A stretch of DNA of 64,000 nucleotides from Neckera pumila (taxonomy: Eukaryota; Streptophyta; Bryopsida; Hypnales; Neckeraceae), in assembly GCA_963969595.1 (NCBI GenBank), contig OZ018417.1, forward strand, positions 2,296,501 through 2,360,500, in the 5' to 3' direction. Shown piece by piece: positions 12,904 through 24,608 of this stretch. The number at the start of each line of letters is the position of its first letter. The stretch's first letter is position 1. The notes beneath the pieces were generated by a model that was not told where the DNA came from, searched no databases, and saw only the letters and a program-made list of their open reading frames with translations. The translations under genes were made by a program, and so were the position numbers.

Positions 12904-13407
12904 CTTGGCATTATGTTGTCCATAAATGATCTTGTGCTTACCGTCCATTTCAACTGAAGATCTGACTGTTGTTTTAATCCAGTCAATACTCCAGTCTCTG
13001 AAGAACACAAGGCACTACTAAAGTAAAAGAACCTCTAATCAGTGCACTGTATCCAACTCTTTCACATCTGTTGATAACAGCCTATTTGAAAGTAAGTGTT
13101 TTAGAGAAGTACTAAAAACGACGAAGTAGAAGAAAATTAAAAGTAATATGGAGAAGGGCACAATTGGTCCCATGAGACGAAACTGTAATTCCAACATTCC
13201 TTGTGCACCACAGGTGTATTTATAGATATGAACCCGTAATGAACATTATTCAGAACGGTAAACTGAAGTAAGAATTCCAAGCAACATCAAGGAATTCAGC
13301 ACAGAAAAAGGAAGCCTATCGTAACAGCTTGTCAAGGAGCAGTTCTATACAAATCAGCCTAATTACAAAACTCCACACGGCTGATGATGCAGGGAAACGA
13401 CGAGTGA

Positions 13408-15096
13408 TTAATTTTCCTCGTGACTCTCTTGGTGCTTGTACTCGAACAGGCCGTCCTCGCCTGCAAAAATAGAATACTTAGTTTTAGCAAATCAGATGCC
13501 ATGTTCGAGGTAAGGAAGTACAGAGTTTGAACCATGCGGGTTAACCTTTACAGCCAGAAAGAAATCAAAGAACAGAAATTTCAGGAGCTATTGATTAAAT
13601 CCTGGAGACTTTTTCAGCTCAAGGAAAATATGGATACAAGTAGAGGAAATGGAGTACAACATACCCCATGGAAACTCCTTGTTACGAATGTGTAAGTATG
13701 AATAGGCCTGCGATTACCAATGGAAAAATCTCTACATGAGAAACTACAATAATCAAAATGTTCAACTATTGGTAATTCCATCTCAAAAGAGTTTTATCCA
13801 CAATGCATCCACTATCAGATTAATTGCTAAAATGAGATTCAACCTTTAACATCTTCCATATCATTACCGTTGATAATTCCATAGCATTTGGAATTCACGC
13901 ACGTGACTGCGGTAATCTAAAAAATTAAAGTGTAAAACAACTTCACAATTTGCCAAGAAAATCGTTTCGGATATGCCAGAATTTATATACCGGGCTGCCA
14001 TTTTCATGATTATGTTCCTCATTAGCAAATGTGTAGACGCCCAAGGTGATACACAATATATAAGCTGCAATCGTCACACTGCGCCACTTGTGAGTCTCAT
14101 CTGCAGCACCACATCAACGCACAGTCAGCAAGTGCAGCTTTTCATTTTTACGGAGACCGACACCACAGTAGTTCATGCTTAGTTACTGGAAACGGAATTT
14201 CAGATTCTCACAATTTTCCGAGAGCGTTCTTGCTTAATTTCCACTGAGTTTGTCGATTCTGTTTTCAGAAATCTTCGTAAGTAAACATATAAAGTTTGAT
14301 AATCGGTACAAAATGTTCAACTGTTGTGGAATGAGACGCAGCAGAACGACAATATTCCGTCAAATTCCAGTAACGAAGTGTTAAACCAACCAAATAGAAA
14401 AAATAACAACTCTAAGCTCCATCTCAGCATTCTCGTATACTCATCCCAAATTCACGACCAGGAACACTTATGAAAGGCGACAATGAGAATCAAAAAAACT
14501 GTCTATCAGCACAATTAACATTCTAGAATTTCTAGCCTGAGAGAAACAGTGTGAGAGAGTCTAAGCTGCCAACTACTCTCGCCGAACACTGTTTAATAGC
14601 TAAGAAAAAATCTCCGAGAAATCAAAAACCAAGACTAACGCTTCCAAAGAGATACTCCAAGCAACCTTAATCCATGTGATCTCAAACCACAACCTCACGG
14701 AACACACGAGAGGGAGCGAATTTCGTAATTCAAGAAAACAACTTGTAGCACACTTAATATTCTAGATATTCCGCAGTAAAGAACATCTCTGCAGAAGAGT
14801 TTAGAAAGTCTCCAAATACTACTTAGGACAAACGACTTCCAAGAAATGCTCCAAACAACCCTAATCCACGTCAAATTCACACGATTCAAGAATACCGCAA
14901 ACTCACTGAACTAGAGGGAGTGAATTTCGTAAGCACGGCGGGGTAGAATGTCGAGAGATCAAGAATACCGACCGGCGTCATCGTGTTCGTGAGTTTTAGA
15001 AGCATAGAAGCGCTTGGTCACAGTATTCCGCGAGGTTTGGAGAGAAGGCGGTCGGGCCAAGAGAGCGCCCAGGCGCTGCCGAAGAAGATTCGCCAT
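13408..15096 (-). CDS. COX6A: Cytochrome c oxidase subunit 6a, mitochondrial
   Basis: This is a nuclear-encoded small inner-membrane subunit of respiratory complex IV. The model is complement(join(13408..13460, 13665..13707, 13991..14100, 14973..15096)), 330 nt and 109 aa, with every intron GT..AG and phases closing. Exon 1 encodes an Arg/Leu-rich presequence (MANLLRQRLGALLARPP). Exon 2 encodes the matrix-proximal Trp (HKWRSV) and the single membrane helix (VTIAAYILCITLGVYTFA). Exon 3 is the family signature AYSYLHIRNKEFPWG, and exon 4 gives EDGLFEYKHQESHEEN. Length and domain order match plant COX6A. The start is the only ATG that supplies a targeting peptide. Intron 1 contains a tandem duplication (separate entry). 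Confidence 0.93.
14490..14935. repeat. Diverged tandem duplication inside COX6A intron 1
   Basis: There are two successive diverged copies of a unit of about 205-240 bp. GCACAATTAACATTCTAG (~14,509) recurs as GCACACTTAATATTCTAG (~14,748). CTCCAAGCAACCTTAATCCA (~14,653) recurs as CTCCAAACAACCCTAATCCA (~14,850). GAGGGAGCGAATTTCGTA (~14,710) recurs as GAGGGAGTGAATTTCGTA (~14,913). It is entirely intronic. Confidence 0.7.
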
Positions 15097-15418
15097 CGCT
15101 GTGAGGAATAGCTAGGAATGAAATGGCAACAATCTAGATGAAAGTGTGAGACTGGCACACTTGGAAGGCTGAGTGGTTTTGTTCTTCCCGCGGAATCAGG
15201 AGGCTCTGCATGGCACGGTGTTGGGTGTGCCGGCGGCATGTCCTATCACCGTATGTGAACTTTGATTTATAGGGGACGTTAAACCCGTCCCAAGTGCGAC
15301 CAGCAGGGTGGATTTACGCCGGGGGAAAACGCAGGAAATTTTTATTTGCCACATATGAAAAAACATGCAAATTTTGAGTTCATATTTGCAATCACAAACC
15401 CCGAATTAGCTAGAGAAG
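15097..15418. promoter_or_regulatory. COX6A: Probable COX6A promoter and 5' leader
   Basis: This GC-richer stretch directly upstream of the COX6A start codon (reading leftward) is followed by AT-rich spacer from about 15,340. No specific motif was recognised; the call rests on position and composition. Confidence 0.35.
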
Positions 15419-15540
15419 CATTAGATGAGATTTAGGGGTCTTGGAGGGCTCCGAGTTCCCCTGCTGTCTGTTGTGTTCCCAGACTGCGGGAATGTTGCAG
15501 CAGCTAGCTGACGTGGTCAAGCGACTACCACGTCATTTTT

Positions 15541-15571
<31 letters not shown>

Positions 15572-15704
15572 GCTTAAAATGATATTTTGGTAAAAAAGAT
15601 TCTTTTTTTTTCTTTTTTTTTGAAAAAAAAAATTCTGACACACCTGTACCAGCGTTCACTGAATCTGGGCAACTAAAGATGTCCTAAAATGTTATAAAGT
15701 ATGT
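15419..15704. mobile_element. MITE-like element with long poly-T tract (second copy)
   Basis: It begins CATTAGATGAGATTTAGGGG, close to the start of the 1,094 element. It contains a long T run followed by TTTGCTTAAAATGATATTTT, the reverse complement of the motif in the first copy. It ends with a degenerate inverse terminus, GTCCTAAAATGTTATAAAGT. A further copy of that terminus lies at about 15,790. The inner palindromic pair GACGTGG..CCACGTC lies at about 15,508-15,535. Confidence 0.45.
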
Positions 15705-16619
15705 ATGGAACAGGTTTACAACCGAAGATTGGAATACTTTTTTTTCTCCTTTTCAAGGTTGGAACTGAAGATGTCATGATATACGTGTCCTAAAGTGTTA
15801 TAAAGTATGCCGAAAGAAGTGAGTGGAAAAGTAGTCTCTTAATTGATCGGAATAGAAAGACTCTAAACACTGGATATGGGTTTGGACTACTTTTTGGCTT
15901 CCAAAAATCACAGTAATTTCAGTTTTGCGAGTAAAATTACCAAAAAATTACAGTCCCCATATTTTTTATCTTCCTACTTGAGGAAAAATTTGCATTGCTT
16001 CATATTGTTCATGATCTGTTTCAAAATCCCTTAAATGATCGGTTATGGGTGCTGTCACCTTACAGATTTTCATTTCCAGAGGGCCAGTTTCCAATCCATG
16101 CTCATTAGAATAATTAAATCCTGCCAGGATGAGACCTATCCCTGACTGGGAGTCGGCCAAAAAATGATCCAGTAACTACTCACATTGTCAGGAAACTTTT
16201 CGTCCATCAGCGTTCCTGGGTTAAGTTCCTCTTTACACGATTCAAGCGATCTTGCATTTTCTCTTTCTAATACTCCGTATTGAAATCACCCCGTGATCCC
16301 TTGCACAACGAGAATAATAAGATTTGTTCTGTACATGACCCCAACCCCACTAATGCGAAGAAATGTCTGGTACCCTATGGAAGGGCTTTTTGTTTCACCA
16401 GAAGTTTATACATTCGAACAATGACCTCAAAAACTTGCACGAAATGCTACCACTCGTAAATCAGCCCATGATTTCAAGAACATTCTACCCTCACGAACTC
16501 ATTTACTTGCTTGCAGAGCCTCAAGCATCCGAGAATCTCCTGGATTCTCAGTGCTGAGCGCATCATGAGACATGAGCAGATGACAAACTCCCGCATTGCT
16601 TGCACCTCAATGTAATAAT
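15705..16619. other. Spacer and MIC10 3' flank
   Basis: This holds a short duplicated element end (15,788-15,811), AT-rich spacer, and probably the MIC10 3' UTR near 16,300-16,619. No coding exon with recognisable resemblance was found. Confidence 0.35.
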
Positions 16620-16925
16620 TCAAGGTTGGGGAGCTTCTTGGGCAACAGGCTCTGGCTTGGGAACATCATCAGCAGACTTCGGTGATGAAAGAGATGACAA
16701 ATTGGCACGAAACAAGCTACGGTAAAGCTCCGAGGAGTTTGTGACGGCGGAACCCACGCCTGCACCTGCACCGAAAGCCACAGCAGCCCAGCGGGTAGTG
16801 GGGCTCCTGAAGAGAAGCAGAGCACTTGCAGCTCCTGCGAGGGATCCATAGACCAACCGTCTCAACGTAATGTCCATGGCCGCATCCCACTTCTGTGCAT
16901 AGTCGAGTTGCGGTGGTCGCTCCAT
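16620..16925 (-). CDS. MIC10: MICOS complex subunit Mic10
   Basis: This is a small mitochondrial inner-membrane protein that bends the membrane at cristae junctions. The 101-aa single-exon frame starts at MERPPQLDYAQKWDAAMD. The conserved family core is WDAAMDITLRRLVYGSLAGA, followed by LLLFRSPTTRWAAVAFGAGAGVGSA. This gives two hydrophobic segments with small-residue (Gly/Ala) motifs typical of Mic10 oligomerisation. The acidic/Pro-rich tail (PKPEPVAQEAPQP) is variable. I chose this ATG because a TTTTGTCGATTCAG acceptor-like site ends just upstream; an in-frame extension upstream would read through that site. A 5' leader exon is likely (separate entry). Confidence 0.88.
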   Translation of the reverse strand: MERPPQLDYAQKWDAAMDITLRRLVYGSLAGAASALLLFRSPTTRWAAVAFGAGAGVGSAVTNSSELYRSLFRANLSSLSSPKSADDVPKPEPVAQEAPQP

Positions 16926-18400
16926 CTCCTGAATCGACAAAATTCACCCACTGTAAATCAATATATAGGGCACACCAAGTGAAGCGACAAGGGACAAGTT
17001 CCAATCGACGGCCAGTCTGAGCTCACGCACTGGGTAACCAAATCAAGGACCACATGATGGGATTAATGATTCAATCGTGTAGAGGGAGAGGATCGGACTG
17101 GTGCAGAGGACTAACAATATGTCTAATTCAAGCACAGAAGCGTTGAATGCGCATTATAGGGTGCCCAAGTACCATAGATGACATCAAACTGACTAATATA
17201 CAGATGAGTGATTTATAAGAGGAAGAATGATCAAGTGCTCAATCAGTCGTGGTGAATTCTTGCGTCACATTCTTAAATTGATCTCTAAATGCACCCATTG
17301 GACTGATCATCAGCCAAACAAATAGAAAACAAGACATGATTTGGATTGATTTCAATCAATATGACTTAAAAGTGTCGATCTGGGAGATTCTTTGAGGGTG
17401 GTACTGAAGTGATTGGTGTCCAGGGGTTCCTTCTAGATGATAATTGAACTCTAGATGTAAGCGGATGTGTGTCAAGAAAGAAGATCATAAAGCATCTTGG
17501 ATACCACGATTCTCCTTGAATTAAGAGAAGGAGACGGGCCCAAGCTCTTAAGAGCTCCTTTTCAAGAAGGATATGACAATACTGACAATACTGAACAAAG
17601 AGACATTACGCCCCCGTACTCACAAAATAGGACTCAAACAAAGCAATTAAACGGCAAGCAGCTGTTACATCGCAATTTCAACCTAAACCCAACGATCAGA
17701 AAACACTGCTAGAGTAACCTATCCAATTAAGTCTCCACTCCACCTTACTCAGGGCACCAAGGATCAACCCAAAACCTTAATTTCATACGAAGTTTACCGA
17801 ATTAAGCTGATTTCAGTTACTCCAAGGTTAAAAGAAATAAAGAGGAGAAAAACAAGAGGGAAGTTCTCCAGGATCAAAAGGATGAAACCCTAAAAATGAT
17901 GATCTAGAGTGGTCCGGTCCATCTCCGGCCTAAACACGAGCAGCAGTGAAACCATTTGCAAATAACTACTTCCCTTCTTTTCATCTGCTTCTGCTGCTTC
18001 ATGTTCGCAATCTCTAGCTCTCTCTACAGAGAACCGAAACCCTACACTTCCCGTACTCCACATTACCTGTGATACGTAACAATCCTAATTCCTTTCTAGT
18101 TCGAGAGAAACCCTAGACATAGACCTTCAACACCCACCCAGGTCCGAGTTTGGAATTGAATACCTTGCCCAGATCTCACAAAATTAAGCTGAAAACTAAT
18201 TACGCAAACGAACATCAGAAACCACAAAAAAATGGAGAATTGCGCAGTACCCGCGAATTCTCCTTCTGCAGACGACACAACGATGCTCGCGTCTTGACGG
18301 AGCGTCCTTGGAAAATCGAAGCACACTCTGCTGAACTCACGCAAAGGAGAAAGACTCTGCTCCCTGCGACACCGAAGAAGTGAAGGAGCTATTATGGGCT
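16926..18400 (-). promoter_or_regulatory. MIC10: Probable 5' leader intron, leader exon and promoter of MIC10
   Basis: On the minus strand a candidate non-coding exon lies around 18,255-18,380, ending GAATTCGCGG|GTACTG. An acceptor-like TTTTGTCGATTCAG lies two bases before the MIC10 ATG codon region (16,928-16,941). The intervening 1.3 kb has intron-like composition and no recognised exon. The gene-like stretch 17,850-18,400 is consistent with a transcription start region. This is inferred from splice-site appearance only. Confidence 0.35.
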
Positions 18401-19093
18401 CTCCAGCAGAGATCGATGACGTGGTAATTAGATGACTTGGAGTATTACGTGTACACATTCCTACCCAAAAGTAAAGAGAAATAACTCTCACTATGGAGAA
18501 AATACCCAAAACCGTCAAAATAAGCAATTCATCATACACTATGTGTAGGTCAGTTTCCAAAATAAATAGGGAAAATTTGGATCATGTCTAAAATTTCAAA
18601 AATTTCAAAAATTGTAAAAAAAATTCTGAAAATTTGAAAAAATTTCATTGTTGCTAATTTTGTATATTTAAAAATTATTCTTGAGAAAACTCTTTAGAAA
18701 AAAGAATGCATTTATGCTTGAATAGAAAAAATAAATCCAAAATTAGGAGTGTCTAAAAATAAGAAAAAGCAAAGTATTGAAAATCAAGAAATTCAAATCA
18801 AGTTGTCAAAATGTTGGACTACAAAAATTACACTACTTCGGCAACAAGGTGCCAAAACTAACCTACACGTACGGTAGTTAGAGGCATGTTTTCCAAGGAA
18901 TTTTTCTGTAGTATTACCAATTGAAAATCATGAATTTTCAACAAAAAAGAAATTTAGATGAGAAATTTAATTACTGTGAATTTTTAAAGGTAGAAGCTCC
19001 CTAGGCCACTGAAATTGTCATATAGCCTGGCCATAAAACCAAAAAATTTAGGATACCAATAGTCAACAAATTGCAATTAAGTATGGAAATAAG
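18401..19093. other. AT-rich spacer
   Basis: This is low-complexity AT-rich sequence upstream of MIC10. No genes were recognised; it may include decayed repeat fragments. Confidence 0.4.
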
Positions 19094-19985
19094 TTAACCA
19101 TCTAAAGGTTCAAGGCTTTTTTTCTACCAAAAAAACATTTGAAACTACCATTTTTATAGCAAAGAATTAAAAAAATTAAAAAATGTTTCTTTTAAATCCA
19201 ACTATAGGATCTTACCCTTAATTAGTATGAGAAAGTGTGAAAAAATTTCACCATTTTTGACCGCACAGATTGCAAGATATCTACATTTAAAGTGAAAAAA
19301 GGAAGTTTTTCAACACATTGCGGGACTAGATGTTATGACTTTGAACATTTTTAACTAAAATTTTCTGCACTAAAGAGTTTTGAGCTTTAAATCTTTATAG
19401 TAGAAAATTGAGTTGAGAGTATAGGAAAAAAAAATCCAAAAAACATTAATTTTCATTATTTAAAAAGTTGTTAAATAGAAGTAGATATGAGATAGAAGGA
19501 AAATCTAAAATATCAATATCTTTTATATAGAATTATAGAGCAATAATTCCAATATTGAGATTGTTCTAGCAAAAAAACTAAACCTTGTGGAACTTTTTTT
19601 TTTTAAATTAGTTTTTTTTTTCAAGAAGATGTTCTAAGTGCTCAAAAAACAAGATTGTCTATAACATTCTCATAAAAAATCTAATCGAAATGAATCAAAG
19701 CTCTCCAAATAGACAAAAACATAATAGATAAGAAAAAAATTTAATTTTTTTTTGCTGCCCCCTGAAGGCTGTTTTGAGCTTATTTGGGCATAACTTTTTT
19801 TCCCGGGCACCAATTGACAAAAATTAAACTCCCACAAAGCTTAGCAGTTTTTCTATCTTCAAAAAAAATTTTGGAAAATCACCACAAAAATTCAGTCTAT
19901 AGGTGTATTTGGCAATGCCTACCTCCCTTGTAAAATTCCTAGAAATGGTGTATTATATAGCCATTTGAATTTTGGGTCTATTAAC
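19094..19985 (+). mobile_element. ~0.9 kb AT-rich TIR element, copy B
   Basis: It starts TTAACCATCTAAAGGTTCAAGG at 19,094. It then carries the family landmarks in order: ACCAAAAAAACATTTGAAACTACCATTT (quoted loosely, ~19,122), GATTGCAAGATAT (~19,268), CGGGACTAGATGTTATGAC (~19,320), TGAGCTTTAAATCTTTATAG (~19,380), and TTGGGCATAACTTTTTTTCC (~19,783). The right terminus is degenerate (GGGTCTATTAAC, ~19,974). It has no coding capacity. Confidence 0.6.
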
Positions 19986-21765
19986 ACATTCTACTAAGTT
20001 TATTAATATAGAATAACACGGGAATTTGGTTTACACTATGATGTTCTTCATCATTATGTTCCATATACTAGTCTAAATTTCAAAAAAAGTGAGCTAATTT
20101 AGTATTTGATATGAATTTTTTTGTTTTTTCTTCCAAAGTTCATTATAGTTTCAAATTTTCACAAAAGACTCTTTATGGTGAGTAGAAGGCATGTTTGAAT
20201 ACATAGTCATAGGCACCAAAGATTTAAGCCATAACTTAGAATTTATTCTATAGCTATGAGCCTTCTTTAAGAAGATCAATTTTGGAACTTTGGAATTTGA
20301 AGGAAAAAACCATTTGTTATGGATGATAAAATTAGAAATTTTTAATTGAAGCCCCTCAATTAGTCATGTGAAGATACAAAAGTGAAAATTAAAGGGTCAA
20401 ACTAGAATTGAGTTTTTACAACTATCTTGGAGTGTGAAAAAAATCTCCCCCCACCTCATCTTTCTCATAAAAGTCTCGTAAGACTATCCTGAATTCTAGA
20501 GTAGCAAGGCATATGAATAAGGTGGTGAACAAAAATTTATTAGATGTGGCTAAATGCATATGTACATTCTTCATTTATTTCTACATTTTTGTTGAAAGTC
20601 AACTATCGGGCATTTTGAATCTTTTGCAATGTTAAAGGTTACAGCCAATGATTGAATCACCAATCGCAATATTTTGTGCAATGTCACATGAAGTGACAGT
20701 GAGGTCATTCTATATCTAATTATTGTGTTAGAGGAACTTCCACAAGTATTCACCTTAGTTTTGGAAGAATTTCATTCAAATGTTAGAATTATTTCATTTT
20801 AGGGTTTGAATGTTTAGGTGGAATAAGCTCCTTTGTTTGGCATTCTTGTCAAGTCAAGTTTTGTGACTCTTTTTAAAGAGAGTTGTGTATTTTTGCTTTG
20901 CTTGAAAATGATGGTTTATCATTTAGTAAAGTCTTCATTTCTCCTCTCAAACTTGCACTTTTAGATTTTCTTTTTGTGAAATGAGAGCCGCTAACTTTGT
21001 GTGTAGATTGTTGAGTTTTTCTTTGAAGGTGTGTTTGTTATACATTCCTGGTTAGTTTTTGAAGGCATATTCGATGTTGGTTGTGGCATTGGATTTGTTG
21101 TGTACATGCTATAATCTTTGTTGACACAACAACAAGGTATGTTGTATTTTATCGCTATGTATGGGTGAAAATTGTGTAATTTGTTTTTCAATGATGAAAT
21201 CACATATCTATGAGTTGTGAAAAATAATATCAAACATATAAAAACATTAAACAAGCTTAAAAATTCTAATTTGAAAATTGAAAGATTGTGTTAATCGTCC
21301 AAATTTTTAATTGTCATAAGTATTTAATTTTACAAAAAAATTCAAGGTTTCAAATTGGAATAGAAGCCAACTTGGTAAAGTTTATTTTGTTTGTTGAATG
21401 CAAATTCAATAATAATCATTTCCGTAGCTAAAAATTATATTTGTAGCAACAACTATATGATTGAGATCTTAAACACTAGCAAATAATAAAGGAAAGATTT
21501 GTCTAGATACTTTAATTTACATCTTTCAATGCTAGGCTTTGAAGATGTAATTACAACGTCTAGGAAAATGAACAAAATTGAACAATTGGGGCATACAAGT
21601 GGCATTTTCTTTACAATCCATTAGAGACCTAGTGCAAAATCATGCAACTTCAACAAGGACCAAACACATCCTTTTGAGAAATGTAAGTATTGTCCAAAAT
21701 TTCTTATATTTCTTATCAAAAATTATGTTTCTATCATTTGGTTTGTGTAAAAAGCAAGCATAGGG
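19986..21765. other. AT-rich repeat-derived spacer
   Basis: No gene was recognised. Parts resemble 1.9-2.7 kb in composition and short phrases, for example TTCAAATTTTC-type runs and 'gatatgaattttttt' segments. This suggests older repeat relics. Short open frames on both strands have no family resemblance. Confidence 0.35.
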
Positions 21766-23583
21766 TTTAATCCTTGAAGTCTCTAAGTTCCTTCTAGTTA
21801 TACTTGGGATATTGGGTAGGCTCATGTGACTTCAAATTTTGACATGATTTTTTGAATTTTTTTAAGAGTATAAAAACACATTCGCTTTATGGAAGTATAA
21901 CTTTTTCTTTTCTTTTAATTAGTACCCTGGAGCAAAAGTTATCTCATCCTATGTCAGAAATGTAGTTTATTGGGCTAAAAAGACAACTCAACAAAAACTT
22001 CAAATAAAATTTTTGAAATTTTATTTGTTACAAATTACAATTTTGTCTACATATAAAGCTTTGATCTATTTCGTTTGAGTTCGTGATGTGAAAGTTATGG
22101 AGTTTTGTGGGCAATCATTTGCATCTTCTTGTAAAAATAACATACTGGATTTGATTTTAAACTAATTTTTCATAGTTTAAAAAAAATTCTACTAGATTTT
22201 TGCTAGAATACTCTCAATGTAGGAATTAATGTGTTTTAATTTCATCTTAGAGCTTTCAATAATTTTGTTTTTCTTTTAATCTTTTACTTGACATTTTATG
22301 AAAGAAAGAAAGTCAAATTTTTTATTTTTTATTTTTTATTTTGGGTTCTCAACTCAATTCTTCAATATAAAAAAAATTTAATTAAAATTTGTAGTAAAAC
22401 GATTATAAAGATTCAAGGTCCTAAAATTGTGAAGGCATACTATAACCCCTAAAGTTCCATGACTATGTTCTCACCAAAAACACTCAAAAACTGTCATTTT
22501 TAGTAAGAATATCCAATTTTTGAAAAGAACTTTTTTTGACACTCGTAACCGTAAGATCTTGTAGTATGCTAACTTGAAAACAGATGGTAAAAATTTCAAA
22601 CATTTCCACCGCGTGGATTGCAAGATATAAGCATTCAATTCACTAAAACCATTTTTTTGGCCCTGCGAAAAACAGGGCAGCAGCAATTCACAAGCTCACT
22701 TTTCATTAAAAAATGCCCAAAATGATGGTGCTTCTTTGAATTCTTTTTCCTAGACAAGTTGGCTACATGCTTGAAAATTTTCACTTCATTTGGAATTGTA
22801 CAACATATAGGAAAAAAATAGTAAGTAGATAGTAGTAAAGAATGATTCAAAATACAAAATTGTCAAGAATTTAATCATGGAATTGACAAATGCTAATCCC
22901 AATGGTAGCAATGTTGTTGTAAATAGTCTACATCCTAAGATTTATTTTTTTTCAAAAAATATTGAAAATTGAGTAAGATAAAGGACTTCAAAGTTTATTT
23001 TAGAGTAGAGAATCCATAATTGCTTGCAAACTAAAAATCTTCATAACTTTTGCCTCATTGATCAAAACAGGATGATTCAAAGCTTTTTATCTGTATATAA
23101 ATCTAAAAAAATAATTTCAAATTTTTGTTTTCAAAAATAGTGATTTTTGTTTATCTGCCCGGACTGCCCGATTACAAAAAAGTAACATATTAGGCCATAA
23201 CTTTTGACTCATATTTCCAAATGTCATGAAATTTGATGCATATGAAAGATATTCCTTGCCTCCACATTCTATTAAAATTTCAGCCAAAAATATGGAAATA
23301 TCTAGTCGTACGTACCTGCCCAGAAATTCTATACGGCCAAAAAACACATGTTGGTCCTTTACAGGTTAAAATTCAACTTACAAAAAGAACTATTTTTCTT
23401 TACTTTGAACTTGAATATCTTGCAATCTTTGCAATCAAAGTTTTTGATATTTCTTCAACATATTATTATACAAGTCTACTACAAGATCTTGTGGTTTGAT
23501 ATACCATAAATTGCTCTTTATAATAGAAATGGCAAAATTTAGTGGTTTTTGATGAAAAAAGGCCTTGGGACTTGAAAGGTCAA
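21766..23583 (-). mobile_element. ~0.9 kb TIR element, reversed copy D1, split by nested copy D2
   Basis: 21,766-22,442 plus 23,369-23,583 form one reversed copy (677 + 215 = 892 bp). The left part contains the inverse of the '..cataactttt..cccgggcaccaatt' block (21,900-21,950) and GGTTCTCAACTCAATTCTTC (~22,343). The right part contains the inverse of the left-end block (CTTGCAATCTTTG ~23,419; AATAGAAATGGCAAAATTTAG ~23,523), ending GGCCTTGGGACTTGAAAGGT. The interruption between the parts is exactly the D2 element. Confidence 0.6.
22443..23368 (+). mobile_element. ~0.9 kb AT-rich TIR element, copy D2 (near-complete)
   Basis: It begins TAACCCCTAAAGTTCCATG at 22,443 and ends GTTGGTCCTTTACAGGTTA at 23,368; the inverse of the end is TAACCTGTAAAGGACCAAC. 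Internal family landmarks are CACCAAAAACACTCAAAAAC, CTGTCATTTTTAGTAAGAAT, GATTGCAAGATATAAGC, a TAGGCCATAACTTTTGACTC block (~23,192) and CGTACGTACCTGCCCAGAAAT (quoted loosely) near the right end. Its length of 926 bp matches the corrected length of other copies. No open frame of note. Confidence 0.7.
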
Positions 23584-24059
23584 AATGCACCTTGAAGAGC
23601 CACATCGCTAAGGTAGGAAAGCCACAACAATTGATATAATGTATGTGATCCGTAAAGCAACCATTTACCAACTTGTACACTTTGGAAGAAGTTGAAGTTC
23701 ATGATATATTTTTCTATAGGATATCCGTAGAAAAAATTAAACTATCATCTAACCTTTGTTTGGGAACCTCCTGCAGAAATTGTTCAAATTTTTTGAAGGT
23801 AATATCATATAGGATTGTAGAAGCTTTATGTTCACCTTTGATACATTCAAAACTCTAATATGTAGATAGATAGAAACTCCGGTCTTCAAAGAAGGTCGGT
23901 GTGAATAAAGTGTTTGTTTGTAATGACAATGAGCCAATGTCCACCGGATCAAGGGCCATTGATGCAAAACTACTCTCCCGTTTCAATAATAGACACTTTA
24001 GTACCAATAACCAGATAAAAGTAACCAAGGTTAAGGTTGTTGGATGAATTATGGATTAT
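23584..24059. other. AT-rich spacer
   Basis: No coding or RNA signal was recognised between element D1 and the SINE/LINE-related segment. Confidence 0.35.
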
Positions 24060-24275
24060 AAATGTGAAGTGTAGTGGTGGAGGATCACCAAGTCATGAGT
24101 TCAGAGGTTGGTTGGAGAAGAACTAAGTATCATGACTATATGGTCCGGATTCAATTCCTGTCAGGCCCGTCTGAGCAGTGAGTGATCATTAGGTAGGAAA
24201 GTTGTTCCAACCAACTTACCCCATCCCCCCTACTTGAGACAAGTGCTTGCATTTGGTTGTAACACAAATAAATAG
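24060..24275 (+). mobile_element. Possible tRNA-derived SINE or LINE 3' tail
   Basis: This segment holds GGATTCAATTCCTGTC (~24,148), which resembles a tRNA-type B box (GGTTCRANTCC). It follows the candidate upstream block GTGGTGGAGGATCACCAAGT. It then has AGGCCCGTCTGAGCAGTGAG and ends in an A/T-rich tail with AACACAAATAAATAG. The A box is not clear, so this could instead be the 3' end of a non-LTR element. Confidence 0.3.
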
Positions 24276-24608
24276 TGATTTTCATCACTACCCCATCCCC
24301 TTTTTTGTTTTATTTTGTTGTGTTTTTGTGTACTTTTTATTCTGTTGGAAGTGGTTGGTTGTTTTCTATTTTTCTTTTATGTAATATGATTGAACTAGCA
24401 TATTGTATGGCAATGGTATTGATTGCTTTAAAAGTTTGTTTTAGGGCAATTTCCGGTAATTTTAGTTTGGTTTCAAGGAGTTTCATTGATGGAGCATGTG
24501 TTATTCCTCTAGCTCCTGTTGTAATGACAATTAGTGGATCTACTTTCCATCCTTGGGCAATGATATTGTTTATTAGTGGTTGTTATATTTGGATTTTATT
24601 TTCTATTA

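Noticed and set aside
18096..18560. 154-codon minus-strand frame upstream of MIC10
   Set aside because: No family match; better explained as a non-coding leader exon plus flanking promoter of MIC10.
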